A model generated the notes under the pieces. It searched no databases and had not been told where the DNA came from. It saw nothing but the letters and a program-made list of their open reading frames with translations. Below are positions 13,002-29,881 of a DNA stretch of 64,000 bases, piece after piece. The stretch spans positions 2,862,001 to 2,926,000 of the forward strand of contig NC_065570.1 of NCBI RefSeq assembly GCF_937616625.2, written 5' to 3'. This DNA is from Mercurialis annua. Taxonomy: Eukaryota; Streptophyta; Magnoliopsida; Malpighiales; Euphorbiaceae. Every line of letters begins with the position of its first letter. Position 1 is the stretch's first letter. The position numbers and the translations under genes were made by a program.

Positions 13002-13880
13002 AGTATTTAGACACATTTAGTCGTAATAGGTTGGCTCCTTTGGTAAGCTTTTATAATTGTATATCATACAACAATAATATGAAGAATGTGCTATCTGAAT
13101 AATGTGAATAACAAAACAGTTGACGACTTCTAATCTGATGATTAAATACAAGTTTTTAAGAAGCGGAGTTGATGAATTTAATCTACTCCGAATGTTCTAT
13201 GTTGATGTTCCTATTTTATTTATGACTTATTTTCTGTGACCTTAGGACAAAAAGGAGAATAGCTTCACCCCGTCCCGACTTCCCCGACTTTAAAGGGATA
13301 ATGAATATTTGATAGCACAGAAGAGCCAGTTGTCCCCAATTCATCGATTTCTCATCAATTTGATTGCCTTCATGAAGTTGATAACTGATTGTAATAAACT
13401 CCTGAAAAAGAAAAGGAAGATGCAATATGCCAATATCTTTTGCATTAAGTCTTTCTAGTCATAGGATCAATTATCATATCCTCTCTAAGATATGAATATG
13501 AACAAAAAATTAATTCAACAGAGAGTTTATCAGAATCAGCTTTGTCGTCAATATTTGAATTTTAAAACAGTTCTGTTCCATATGCTCTTGTGCCTTCTCA
13601 TGCACCAGAAGGGTCAGTCAGCTACTCAAATAGACAAGGAAGTAGGGGTTAGACAGTAGCTTAATGGCCAAAGCACTTGTTATTTTTTGTATATTTATAT
13701 ATGTATGTGTTAAATAACATGGTGAAGTCATTGGGTGAGGAACTTGTAGACTAATCAAATAATTCCGAGGACTAAACTTAGGTTTCTGATAAATGTGGAT
13801 ACCTAGCTAGTTAAGGTAAATGTTAGAATATGATCCTTCAGGACAAAACTTAGGTGTCTGATATACTACTGCTCATCTGA

Positions 13881-14047
13881 GTAGCATGTACACTTTATTC
13901 AATCTACGTTTCCGTTTTGGAAACGTGCCAGAAACTTAGCTTTTCGAATACAAAGCTTCACTTTTAATATATGAAACCTTCAAATAACACCGTGTTTCCA
14001 TATTCATATCCAAGTGTCCTGGTTCTCCATAACCGTGTCCGTACTAG
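13881..14047 (-). mobile_element. Small MITE (GTAGCACGG family), copy 2
   Basis: The reverse complement of the family found at 508-652 and 30787-30943, with TCCGTACTAG at the right end and GTAGCATGTACACTT at the left. It is diverged, and no target duplication is evident. Confidence 0.55.
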
Positions 14048-14440
14048 AGAGCTGCTTATCATTCTTCATAGGTTTAGATATACATGATGAGCAATTTTCT
14101 TATCCTATAGTTCTAGCACAAATCTTATAAGAAATCTTCTCATTTTCAGGAAAAAGACGAAAGACTAATAGTTAGTGTGTTGAATGAAATTGGAAAGTAA
14201 AAGTGGAATGAATAGCGGAAGCAGAATCACAGAGAATGCATGGTAATGGTTGGGCCTACCTCTTCTTTTACTTCTTTGATCTGACATGAAGAAAATCTTA
14301 TAGCAGTTCGAATCTTTTAACAGTATGATGATAAGTGTATTCGTCTTACACTCTTACTGCTGAACTAGCACAAGCATGCTGATTTCGCCTTTTTTTCCTA
14401 TGAACAAATTTTCTATAAGGTGACTCCTGAAACCATTTAG

Positions 14441-14595
14441 CAGTGATTGAATACTGAACCGGTTCAATCGGTGGTTTGATCATGAACCATACAAGCTAAG
14501 TCCATTTTTTATTCCTTTACTCAATCGGTTCAATCGGCTGTTGAACCGGTTGAACGAGAACTGGTGCTCATACCGGTTCAGCTTTTAAAACACTG
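14441..14595. mobile_element. hAT-type MITE with AACCGGTTCAA motifs, copy 1
   Basis: Begins CAGTG and ends TTTTAAAACACTG. The interior is rich in AACCGGTTCAA and CGGTTGAAC. The flanking 8-mers CCATTTAG and CTATTTAA are a degenerate 8-bp duplication. Relatives lie at 54323-54647 and 62206-62424. Confidence 0.7.
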
Positions 14596-16107
14596 CTATT
14601 TAAGAAGCTGCATTATTTTTATTTACTTATTTAAAGCTTGAACTCTTTGTGGATAATTAGCCTTCCTTATTTAAATATAGAGAGCCAAACTAAAAAAAAA
14701 AAACAGATGTGGAAGCTGGACATAAATTTAGGATTTGTCCATTAGTAAAGAAAGCTACTTCAAGAATTGTGATATAGGTCAACGTGTCCCCATAAGGTTC
14801 ATTGTTGTTGCTTAACAACCGGATTGGCGCACCCGAAGTCACACTCACTCATAACATATTGGTGTTGCACTCATATTATACTCTGCTATTTGATATTGAG
14901 ATTAGACAGATTTGCACTTTTCTTTGTTTACATTGACCAATCACTCACTAGTAGTAGTGGCTATGAAAATGAAATGAACCGAAAAGGGTAATTACCTAAT
15001 AAGTTTACTAAGTGATTGGGTGGACATACATTGGCCAATTTAGAGGTGGAATTGCTTTATGTAGAGTCTGAAGTTGATAGAGCAAATCCTTTGCTAGTTG
15101 CCATTTTCTGATTCTGTATAGTTTGTAGGTATAGGATCATACTAGATGACAACTTTGTTATTTATGTTCTTAAAATGTTGCTAATGACTAATTTTGTCAA
15201 ATACAAGCTTTTGATAGTTTGAATGATGTTGATGATGGTTTAGATTGAATAACTAAGAGATGATTTCCATCTCATTATTCAACTAAATAAAGTTGGAATC
15301 CAGGTCATGGTTCAACAACCAACTTAATTAGTTCCTTTCATACGCACCTAGAGTCCATCATCAGATTCAACAGTCGTAGATGACAAGGTTCGCCACAAAA
15401 CTTAAATTATCAACTTTGTGATAATTTCATTCTTAAATAGTTTACTTTTTGTCTATATTAGAGGTACCACCACTTTGGAATAGTAATACATGCCCACATT
15501 TGTCTTTTCCACTTTGGCACTTTGATGACATGATGACTGACAAGAATATCAGCACGTGCTGTAACTTTTGTTTAACCTTTTCAAGATCATGAAGTTGATA
15601 TGATGTGTTATTATGTTGACTCTGTAATAGTAGTATCACATTGAAAATGATTCTGCTAGTCTTGATTTTTTTACATATGGTGTGATATGAACTTTAAGTT
15701 TTTTTAGTATTCTGAGACTTTGAGCTTTAGAGCATTTAGCATTTGGTTTTTCTCGTTTTCAATGATTATATACCTACCAACTTACTAATGTTTTGTCTCT
15801 TTTGACTAGGTGTGGATTATAAGAATTCATTAGAAGAGATTTAATCCTCCAAAAAGAAAATGTATTTGACCCAGAAAACATTAATAACATAGTTTAGATA
15901 ATATTGTGTAAGGATTTTATGTCACATAGGCTTAACAACCCACAGTCACAACAAATGGAGGCTCCACTGAGCCTTCTCATGCAAGAGTACTCTAGAAATT
16001 GCCTAACATCCATGTCAGATGCTGTAAGGTTGCCAACTTAATAATAATCATGATACCACGTAGGACTGCATGTTTTTTCAAAATATTTTATCTCCCTCCA
16101 GTAGTAT

Positions 16108-16114
16108 AAATAGA
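16108..16114 (+). promoter_or_regulatory. Candidate TATA box of the carboxypeptidase gene
   Basis: A TATAAATAGA-like sequence lies about 90 bp upstream of the first ATG, at plausible spacing for a short 5' UTR. This rests on sequence and position only. Confidence 0.4.
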
Positions 16115-16199
16115 CATGGAAGTTGTTCTATTGTCATTCAGTTCTGCGTAAACCATTTCCTCATTTCCAAGTATTACCAATAAGGATTTGGCGTGCAGG

Positions 16200-20330
<4,131 letters not shown>

Positions 20331-20676
20331 GCAATGGATTTGATGCATGATTTTGCTCCTAGTGGTCTAGTTGTATGTTTTAGGTAGCACAAAACAATTA
20401 GGATTACTAAAATAAGAAGAAGAAAAATCTATGAAATTGTAGACTTGGACAAGTTTTTGTGCAACATACAAGAACTATATATGAGAAAATGGTCCTTTCA
20501 TATTGGCCAAATATTAACATATGTATGATTTCGATATAGATATTAACCATTTCTCTTGAAATAAAGGTACATTTTTATATAATTTATTCCATAGTTAGAA
20601 ATAGATAACTCTGTTTATTCCAAAATAAACTTAAAATGACCGAATGATTGCGTTCTTCATGAGCTCAAGACCTTAA
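20331..20676. other. Convergent 3' flanks of the carboxypeptidase and terpene synthase genes
   Basis: About 346 bp of AT-rich DNA, presumably containing both 3' UTRs. No other feature is seen. Confidence 0.5.
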
Positions 20677-23600
20677 TCATATGAAACATAGTTTAAAGCT
20701 TAATGGCATAGACATAGCCATGGATTGATGTTTTTTATGAGGCAAAATATTACGTTTTGAAGCATAATTAACATTGTAATGGTTGAACCGCTGATCAAGA
20801 TGGCGATAGGTAGCAACTGTTCGTAATCTCTTTGGTGCGTCGGGAATTAGGTGTAATGGAGGCTTTGGCTTTTTGACTTGTATAGGAAGATAAATTGCGT
20901 TTTGAATGTCTTGAAGCATTTTTGTGGTGGTAGAGTCATATCCGTTGCTAGAGTCGAAGAACATTTGAAATACTTTCAAGCATGATAAGTGAAAATGTCT
21001 GAATTCTTTTGGTAATCCATTAATGTCATCTTTTAGAGTTTGCTCCATGAACTCTTTCTTTTTTTGATTTATTATTTGTTTCACATATGCAATTGAATCT
21101 TCAATTTTTGCTTCTGGATTTTCTTTCATGTGTAGTAAGACCATGTTTATTTTCCCTTCTTTCATTTCCTTCTGCAATATTCAATTGATCATACATTAAT
21201 AATTAAACCAATAGTTATTATTATTACTTACATATTCCCGCACGAGACAGACTCAACAATAGTTATTATTATCACTAACACATTCCCGCACGCGAATATC
21301 TATTAATAAAATGTGAGTTATCTAGGATCAAACTCTAGACTTTTCGACAATGGAAACTCTAATATTATTTTAAATAACTAATTCACTCAATAACTCAAGT
21401 TGTTAGTGTGACTAGAATAAAAGTATCATGTCTAACACTAGCTAGGTACGCATTTTTGTTCCGTTCATATTCTACGAGGACCCGATTAACAGGAGAAATA
21501 AAAAAAGTCGAAAAATTAGTGATGGAATTTACCTCGTAACTCTGAATGTCATTCAATAAACGAGGGATAATCATGAGCAATCTAGTAATAGTTTCATTTT
21601 GGGTTGGATTGAGCTTCATTTTTGGCAATTTTTTCTCCAAGAAACAAGAACATGGAAGAACGAGAGTATGTGTAGCAATAGATATCATGCCAGTTTCTAA
21701 ATATTCTTGTGTTGATGGTATAAATCCACTTTTGTTCCACTTAGCTTCGGTAAACCATGCATTGAACGTTTCGTACCACTTCATACACAAACAACAAAAA
21801 GAAATTTTTATTATAAAAAAAAATAAAAATTTCTATAGATAATTAATGCAAGAATTAAAATAAATTGATCATTAAAGTATAATGTTTTTACAATATAGAT
21901 ACCAACTTTTAAATTCTTACATAATTAAACTTTAATTTTCAAATTTACTACTGATAGAATGTCACTAAATAAATTTTAGCAAAATAAAATTACGTGCTGG
22001 CGGAAAAGTGCATGACTTTCTATTTTTCATTTCTTTTGAAAGTTAATATCTGTTTTGAAATAAAGTATTTGATTTAATAATTTTGAATAAAAAGAATTTT
22101 TTTCAAACAAATAAAAATAAATAAAAGCAAAAAAATAAAAATAAAAAATCAACCCATCAAGTGAAAGTGGTAAAATCTTACTATAAATTGAAAACTATTT
22201 GTTATATCATCGGTTCTTTGTTCTTTGAGGTATTTTGCTGACATTTCTCTTACAAGATCATCAAGAACATTAAAAATCGTCCTACCATAGCCGCTCAATC
22301 CTTTACCATCCCATCTATCAAATTCATCAACAAAACAAATAAATTTTTATCAGTTATAACCAATTTTTTAAAAATTATAAATTTCTATATATAAATTATA
22401 AATATCTTATCTTTAATTTTGATTTTAAATAAAAGTATTTAATATTTTAAGACAAAAGTAAATAAATGTAGCAATGTTTTCTAAAAAATAATAATCAAAT
22501 AAATAAAAGTGGCAACAATAAATATATTTTTAGAATTGTCATATCAACTGCCATATATGCTAGAAGCCATTTTGAGAAAATGACAATTGACAAACGTGAT
22601 ACAATATGTTATAAAAATATGTTACAGGAAACTGTCACGTCAACTTAATTTGGTTGAAAATACTATTTGTTTAACTGAAACAAAAATTAAAAATACAATA
22701 TCAAAAAGATGCAAATTAAAATTTAGATACTAGTTTGAAACACACAATAGAGTTTCACCACCACTCAGATACTTAACCCTACGAGTAAATTTTTATGTAC
22801 CTTTGAATTGCATCCGTCAATTTTTCCAATTGATCTAAAGAACCTTCCGAATCATAAAAATCATCAGCAACAGTGATAATTACAGCACTCTTCGCAACCA
22901 TAATTCTTACATCAGAATCATGAGGCAGTGAAGTACTTGCAGCAACTGCAAAGTAACAATATGTTGTTTTTTCTCTACCAAATCCCATTTCGGTCAGACC
23001 CCAAAATTTCGACCACCTGCCCGATAAAAATACGCCATTAAATTATATTTCAGCGCAACGTAATTAATTTTCTTTACTCTAATTGATGAGAATACTTTGT
23101 TGAAATGTACCTTTTTATTTTCTCCAATTCATTCATGTAAATAGATTGCCGAAATTCGTAATTTTTTACTGCAAGTTTCATTAGCTTGTCGTCGTCAAGG
23201 ATTGAAAACCTGAATTCATTAGAAATCATACTCAATTTCTTTTAGTCCCTTTCTTGTTGTTAGGATTTTCCAGTAGCGGAGCTTGAAATTTTACATAAGG
23301 GGTCAAATTGTAATATACATCACATATGATGAGATAAATTTTAAAATTAGAGGACCAAATTGTAATATAATTTAATTTTCTATACTAGTTTCAACAATTT
23401 TGAAAAATTAATGGGGCCGATATCATCCCTGCCCCCTGAATTATTTGCAAATTAAATTCGACCTTTCAACTTTCTAGCAATTTAAACACGACATTTGTTT
23501 AGCAGCCTTAATGGTGGATTACATCACTATCTTCACAAGGATTCAACCAAGTGTGTATTTGTTGGTACAAATTGAACGCGCTTCACGCGCGCCTGTTAAA

Positions 23601-26600
23601 CTTCATCTTCTCAGATGAAGTGCTTAAAGATGTTCCGGCTTAGGGAAGATCAACGATGCCACATGGCACAAGAGTCAGGCTACCTGATATCCTTTTTCTT
23701 GATCCTTACTAAACACTCAACCGACGCTTCGAAATCAAAATCACAAGTTTATATTACTTTCAAATCCTACCATCCCTATTTCATCACATATTCAACTTTC
23801 ATGGCTTCGTCCTCATCTTACCGACCTAAAAAACCATCTTACCCTTCCATTACTGAGCTTACTGAAAGAACCAAACACATGACTGTCTCAGATCCTATCA
23901 TCAACCTCCAACCAGATAATGAAGCTATACCCACACAATATCAATGGACCTTGCTAGGGAGAATCCTTACTAAAAAAACCTTTGAAGCTCCTGATGTGAA
24001 TGCTTGGGTTCTACAAGAATGGCAGCCTGCAGAAACGATCTTAGTAGAAAGGGTGTCGTTCAGTTTATTCTCCTTCTCCTTCAAATCCAAAGCTGATCAT
24101 GATCGTATACTAGCACAGAGACCATGGAATATTGAGCATCAACATGTAGTACTCAAAGAATGGCCATCTCACAAAAATATCAAGCATATTCAGTTCAAGA
24201 ATACTGTTTTTTGGGTGCAAGTCCATGGCCTACCTAGAAATCAACTTACAGAAGCCAATGCCATTAAAATGGGATCCTTTTTCCATAAGTTTCTGGAGGT
24301 AGACTTTGATATCAACAATCCCATTTGGAGGCAACAGTTTCTCAGACTAAAGGTGGAAATCTTAGCTAACAGACCGTTCACAAAGGGTTGCTACATCAAC
24401 AGACATACGCCACATGAAGCTTGGGTGGACTTCAAATACGAAAGCTTCCCAGACACATGTTTTTACTGTGGTAGAATGGGTCATATGATCAGGGCTTGCA
24501 GATATCGTATAGATAATGAGGCTAGAAGAATATTTCTCAAAAATGGACAACCGCTTCCATATGGGCCTTACTTAGGTGCACCTCCAATGATACATAGTTC
24601 TCTGGTGATCAACAAGGGAGAATATGAAGCTCATTTTAATAGAGATGATCGGAGACCTCAGCATTGTCGGGTGACCCGACCTCCGGTAGCTTCCACTTTA
24701 GCTCAAAGCTCAGTTCTGATGGATACTGCCATTCAGCCATGCATGCAACAGTATTCCTCAACCACCACAATCCCAAATACCGAGGTACAGGAAGACATTA
24801 TGATATCACAGCCGCCAGAAATCTTAGTGTCAGAAGAATTATCAGTACAAAATCAGGAAAAACGACTTTTTAAAGGTAAACTCCCTATGACACCTTTCTC
24901 CTTTACTGCACCTGCAGCAACACATGCACACTCTTCTACCAAACATAGCACTACTTTGATATCCAAAGCCATCCTAGACTTTTCCAAAGGCATCGTCATC
25001 AATCCCACATACACAACAGTCCCCACCACAAGCCCATTACTCCAGGCCCAAAACCCTAGCCCTTTGACACCCAACAATCCACCTAAACCTGTTTACTTGC
25101 CTAAACACTTAATCCAACTATTAAGCCCACATCTACAAGCAAAATTCCAACATGGAAAACCAAATATCATGCTATCTGAGCTTGAGCAGGTTGAAGTATG
25201 TCTGGATCTGCTGTACCGAAATAACCCATATCATCCACATGTTTCCCCTGATCACAATGAAGGTTACCAGGAAGAAATACTGAGCTTGTTGCAGGAGGCC
25301 TGTGTGGATGATTACACCAAACACCCAATTCTGGGGAGTGCTCTACAGCAGAAATATTGTATTCCCACTGTCTCTGCCAATGCCAAGGTCCAGCAGCAGA
25401 ACACATGGACTAGGTTCGTAAGAAGACAAACAGACACCATGTATCACACAGACTCTCACACCATGCGTTTGAATGAAGGAAAACGCAAGCTGGAATGGAT
25501 TACAATCTATGAAGAAGAACAAACCAAACTCTTCAAATCTGTCCACAACCAAGAACAAAGCTGCAGCACTCTGCCAGAGTTTTTCTTGCCTTCATCCACT
25601 ACACCACTGATAGAGGAGGAACTGGAGGAACCGTTCAATCCAGATTCTTTCTTTAGGGAAGAGGAGACCACCCCTGAAGGGTCTCCAGAGCATCCATGAA
25701 GCTGATATTCTGGAATTGTCAGGGGTTGGGGAATCCCCTGACAATTCAACAATTACACAGTATGTGTAAAAGTCATTGCCCAGATATGGTGATCCTGGTA
25801 GAGACAAAAAACAACCTTAACAAAATCCTCAAACTGACAAAGAGACTAAAATTCAAGAATCATTTCGCTGTTGATCCTCAAGGGCTTTCAGGAGGCATGC
25901 TTCTTCTCTGGAATATGGAAGTACAAGTAAATATTCAGCTTTATGATTCTTTTTTTGTAGCTGTGTCTTTAATAGATCAGTATGATGCATGTTATGACAT
26001 AGTTAGCTGCCATCTTAACACAAGGCAATCTATTAGAGATGGTCAGTTTCAAGTTTTAGCTAGTTTGAAATCTAGTCTTTGTCAGGCTTTTGTTTTTGTG
26101 GGGGATTTCAACGATACATTAGAGGCTGCAGACAAATTAGGAGGCCTCCCATTTGACCCTTTGAACCATGTAATCTTTAATGATTTTCTTTTTAATATGA
26201 ACCTTCATAGTTTAAGCTATATGGGGTGTGATTTTACATGGAGCAATAGAAGAACATACCCAGATTTGATTCAGGAAAGAATAGATCGGGTCCTAGCCAA
26301 CACCCAATGGCTTCAACAATTTCCTCATGCACAAGTGCAACACATTGATACAATTGGATCAGATCATTGTGCCATGCTGATCACAACTGATTCCTCTGTA
26401 AGCAAACCAAAATCATCCTTCCATTTTGATAAACAGTGGATCCATAACCCACACATCACTCAAATTATTGAACAAGAATGGAGGAACAACTTCAATGGAT
26501 CATACATGTTTCAAATTCACCAAAAACTAAAAGCCTGTCGTCATGGAATTGTCAAATGGAATACCCAATACAAAACGAATGCAAAGAAAAACATTGATCT

Positions 26601-29600
26601 AATTGAAGACCAACTTGGGAAAGCTAAACGACAAAAACAAGCAAACATTCATTGGCCATATATCAAACAACTCGAACAACAGCTTTATGAAGCAAGAAAG
26701 CAGGAGGATGCTTTTTGGAGTCAAAAAGCTAGGCAGTGCTGGCTACAACTAGGAGATAAAAATACAAAATTTTTCCATACTACAACCATTCAACGCAGAC
26801 GCAGAAACACAATTCTTGGATTACAGGATTCAAGAGATGTATGGCATTCAGATCCACACATAATCCAACAATTAATCCTGGAGCATTTCATAGAGCAATT
26901 CACATCTACTCAGCTTCCCTCGTCAACAGAGGTAATCCCACAATTTACTACTCAGATAACCCAAGATATGAATATCTCTCTTTGTAGACCAGTTACGGAC
27001 TTAGATATTGACAAGGCAATATTTTCAATCAATCCAAATAAGGCTCCAGGGAGTGATGGATTCACTTCAGTTTTCTTCCATCACTACTGGTACTTTATTC
27101 AAACTGATATCAAACGAGCTATCAAACACTTCTTCCAGGGAGGCCACATGTTAAAGAGCCTTAATCACACTATCATTGCCCTGATTCCTAAAATTCCCAA
27201 ACCACAAAAAGTGTCTGACTTCCGCCCCATAAGTCTATGCTCTGTTTTCTACAAAATAATCTCCAAAATACTTACCTCTAGACTTCAACATATCATTCCT
27301 ACCCTTATTTCCCAAAACCAAAATGCATTTACAAAAGGCAGGTCAATCTCTGATAACATTTTGTTGGCTCATGAAATGCTTCATTATTTAAAAACAAAAA
27401 CCACAGGCAACAGCCATTTCATGGCACTTAAACTAGATATCAGTAAAGCCTACGACAGGCTGGAATGGACATATATTAGATCAATTTTACAAGCATGGGG
27501 ATTCCATCCTATCTTTATTGCTTGGATTATGGAGTGCATCCAGACGGTCAGCTATTCTATTCGTATCAATGGTTCCACGCATGGTTTCTTTAACCCAACA
27601 CGAGGAATCCGTCAGGGAGATCCACTTTCCCCTTTAATCTATGTACTATGCTCGGAGGGCTTAACGAAAATTCTCAGTGAGGCAGTGGCCAACAAAGCTC
27701 TCCAAGGTATCCGGATAAATCATAGATGTCCAGTTATCACTCACCTTCTCTTTGCGGATGATACTATTATATTCTCCAAAGCAACCATGCCAGATATTTC
27801 CACCATCCAGCAGCTCCTTCAGCTTTATGACAGTCAGAGTGGCCAATTTATCAACTTTCAAAAATCCTCAGTTTTTTTCAGCGCCAATGTTGATAATTAC
27901 CAAAGAGTTCTTTTCACAGAACTACTTGGTATGCCACAAAATGCCATCCAGGAAAAATATTTGGGTCTCCCCTTCCAGATTCTGAGGTCAAAAAAACAAA
28001 CCTTTGCAAATATCATTTCCATTATTTCATCAAAGCTAGAAGGTTGGAAGGAGAAGTTCCTATCCTCAGCAGGTAAGGAAATCCTAATTAAAGCTGTAGC
28101 AACTGCTATACCCATTTACGCTATGATGTGCTTTATGTTGCCAAAATCTCTGTGTCTGAGAATCCAACAGCTAATTAGACAGTTTTGGTGGGGTCAGAAG
28201 AAACATGAAAAGAAACTGAGTTGGATAGGGTGGGGAAAAATGATACAAAGCAAATGGGAAGGGGGATTAGGATTTAAAGATATAGGTCATTTCAATCAAG
28301 CACTACTAGCAAAACAATTTTGGAGAATTATGCAAAACCAAAACTGTATTCTTTATAAGGTGTATCAAAGCAAATATTTTCCCACATCAACAATTATTGC
28401 TAGCAGACTTGGTAGTCGGCCTTCATGGGGATGGAGAAGCTTAATTTGGGGAAGAGAGCTGCTGGTTAAAGGTCTGAGATGGCAGATCAACAATGGCGAC
28501 AATCTTCCTTGCCATACGGAACCCTGGATTCCAAAAGAATATCCTTTTACCCCGACATCCGCTTTACAAATCACTGACACTACTGTATGCATCTCAGATC
28601 TGATTGATCCTGTGACTAGAGACTGGAAAACGGCTACAATCTTGGAAATGTTTGTTAGGGAAGATGCTTTGAAAATCCTGGCGCTGCCCATACCATATTG
28701 GCCGCATGAAGATAAATTAATATGGCATTACAATCCAAATGGGAAATATACGGTAAAATCAGGATACTATATTGCACTGCATAATGGATACCGTGAATAC
28801 CACTCCCTAAATCACAACTTAGCCAAATCAGATTGGAAACAACTATGGAGTTTATCAATTCCAAATAAAATTAAGGTTTTCATTTGGCGATGCATCCATG
28901 ATGGCATTCCCACAGGATCAGCACTACATCATAGATTACAAATACCTCCAGATTGCAAATGGTGTGGAAAGCAGGAAACAGTTCTGCATCTTCTTTTTTT
29001 ATGCCCCTTTGCAAGACAGATTTGGTTTCAATGCCCTCTGAATTTCAGGTCAACATGGGGATCACATACAAGTTTTGCACAGCATTGGCAAGCAACGATA
29101 TCACATTTAAAAGAGATTGGCGCAAGCTCTCAGGACATATCTTTGTACTGCTTCACCTTGTGGCACATTTGGAAAGCAAGAAACAACCTCATCTTTAGGG
29201 AAGAAGAACCAACAATGGATGACACACTAAGATACATCATAAAGGACGCAAATGAATTCGAGCAGTCCCAGATTAAACAGCACAGTGTACCTCGACAGCA
29301 CCAAACCTTCCAGACACCACGGTCTACTGCCAGTATCATACCTTCAGGCTTCATGAAGTTAAACTATGATGCAGCAGTTGACAACCAGAAGAAACGAGGA
29401 TTTGTTGGAATAATAGCTAAAGATGACCATTCCATCCAAAGAGGAAAATTTTCGGCACAATTCATCTATATCTGGGATCCGGGGATTTTGGAAATGCTAG
29501 CACTTCGGGAAGCAATGAATTGGGCCATCTCACAACATTGGAAGAAAGTTATTTTTGAAGGTGATGCCCTTCAAGTATCCAACATCATCAATTCGAGGCA

Positions 29601-29843
29601 GTGTTCTAATGCGGCCTTACAGGGTATTTGTGAAGACATCTGGCATCTTCAAAATTCCTTCATTACAACTTCCGTCCAATATATACCTCGTACCCAAAAT
29701 GCGGAAGCACACCACTGGGTACAAACAGTGAAACATGGTATCCTTTAATGTGATTTTGAGGGAGTCTATGACTTCAAAATTTATGGTTCTGGTCTTTTAT
29801 TCTTATTGTACTTTGTAATACTTTTCTTAATTAAATCTACCTC

Positions 29844-29881
<38 letters not shown>

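Larger units (their letters stand above)
11865..16199. other. Intergenic region between the hydrolase and carboxypeptidase genes
   Basis: It holds the divergent upstream regions of the hydrolase (-) and carboxypeptidase (+) and three small MITEs, listed separately (12818-13001, 13881-14047, 14441-14595). A sequence TATAAATAGA at about 16105-16114 lies roughly 90 bp before the carboxypeptidase start and is a reasonable TATA box. No other gene is recognised. The short ORFs at 13216-13425 and 15442-15639 lack family features. Confidence 0.5.
23497..29880 (+). mobile_element. Full-length L1-type LINE retrotransposon
   Basis: A 6.4-kb element with a short 5' leader, ORF1 (nucleic-acid-binding), ORF2 (endonuclease, reverse transcriptase, RNase H), a 3' UTR of about 100 bp and a tail of about 33 A (29848-29880). 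It is flanked by the 13-bp repeat AAACACGACATTT. It lies antisense in intron 7 of terpene synthase copy A; the same intron in copy B is only about 0.5 kb and has no LINE. Both ORFs are uninterrupted, which suggests a recent insertion. Confidence 0.95.

Noticed and set aside
16188..16199. Upstream TTG start for the carboxypeptidase
   Set aside because: TTG is not a likely nuclear plant start. The ATG at 16200 directly precedes the signal peptide.
24362..28864. Minus-strand ORFs of 60-108 aa within the LINE
   Set aside because: They are shadows of the long ORF1 and ORF2 on the plus strand.
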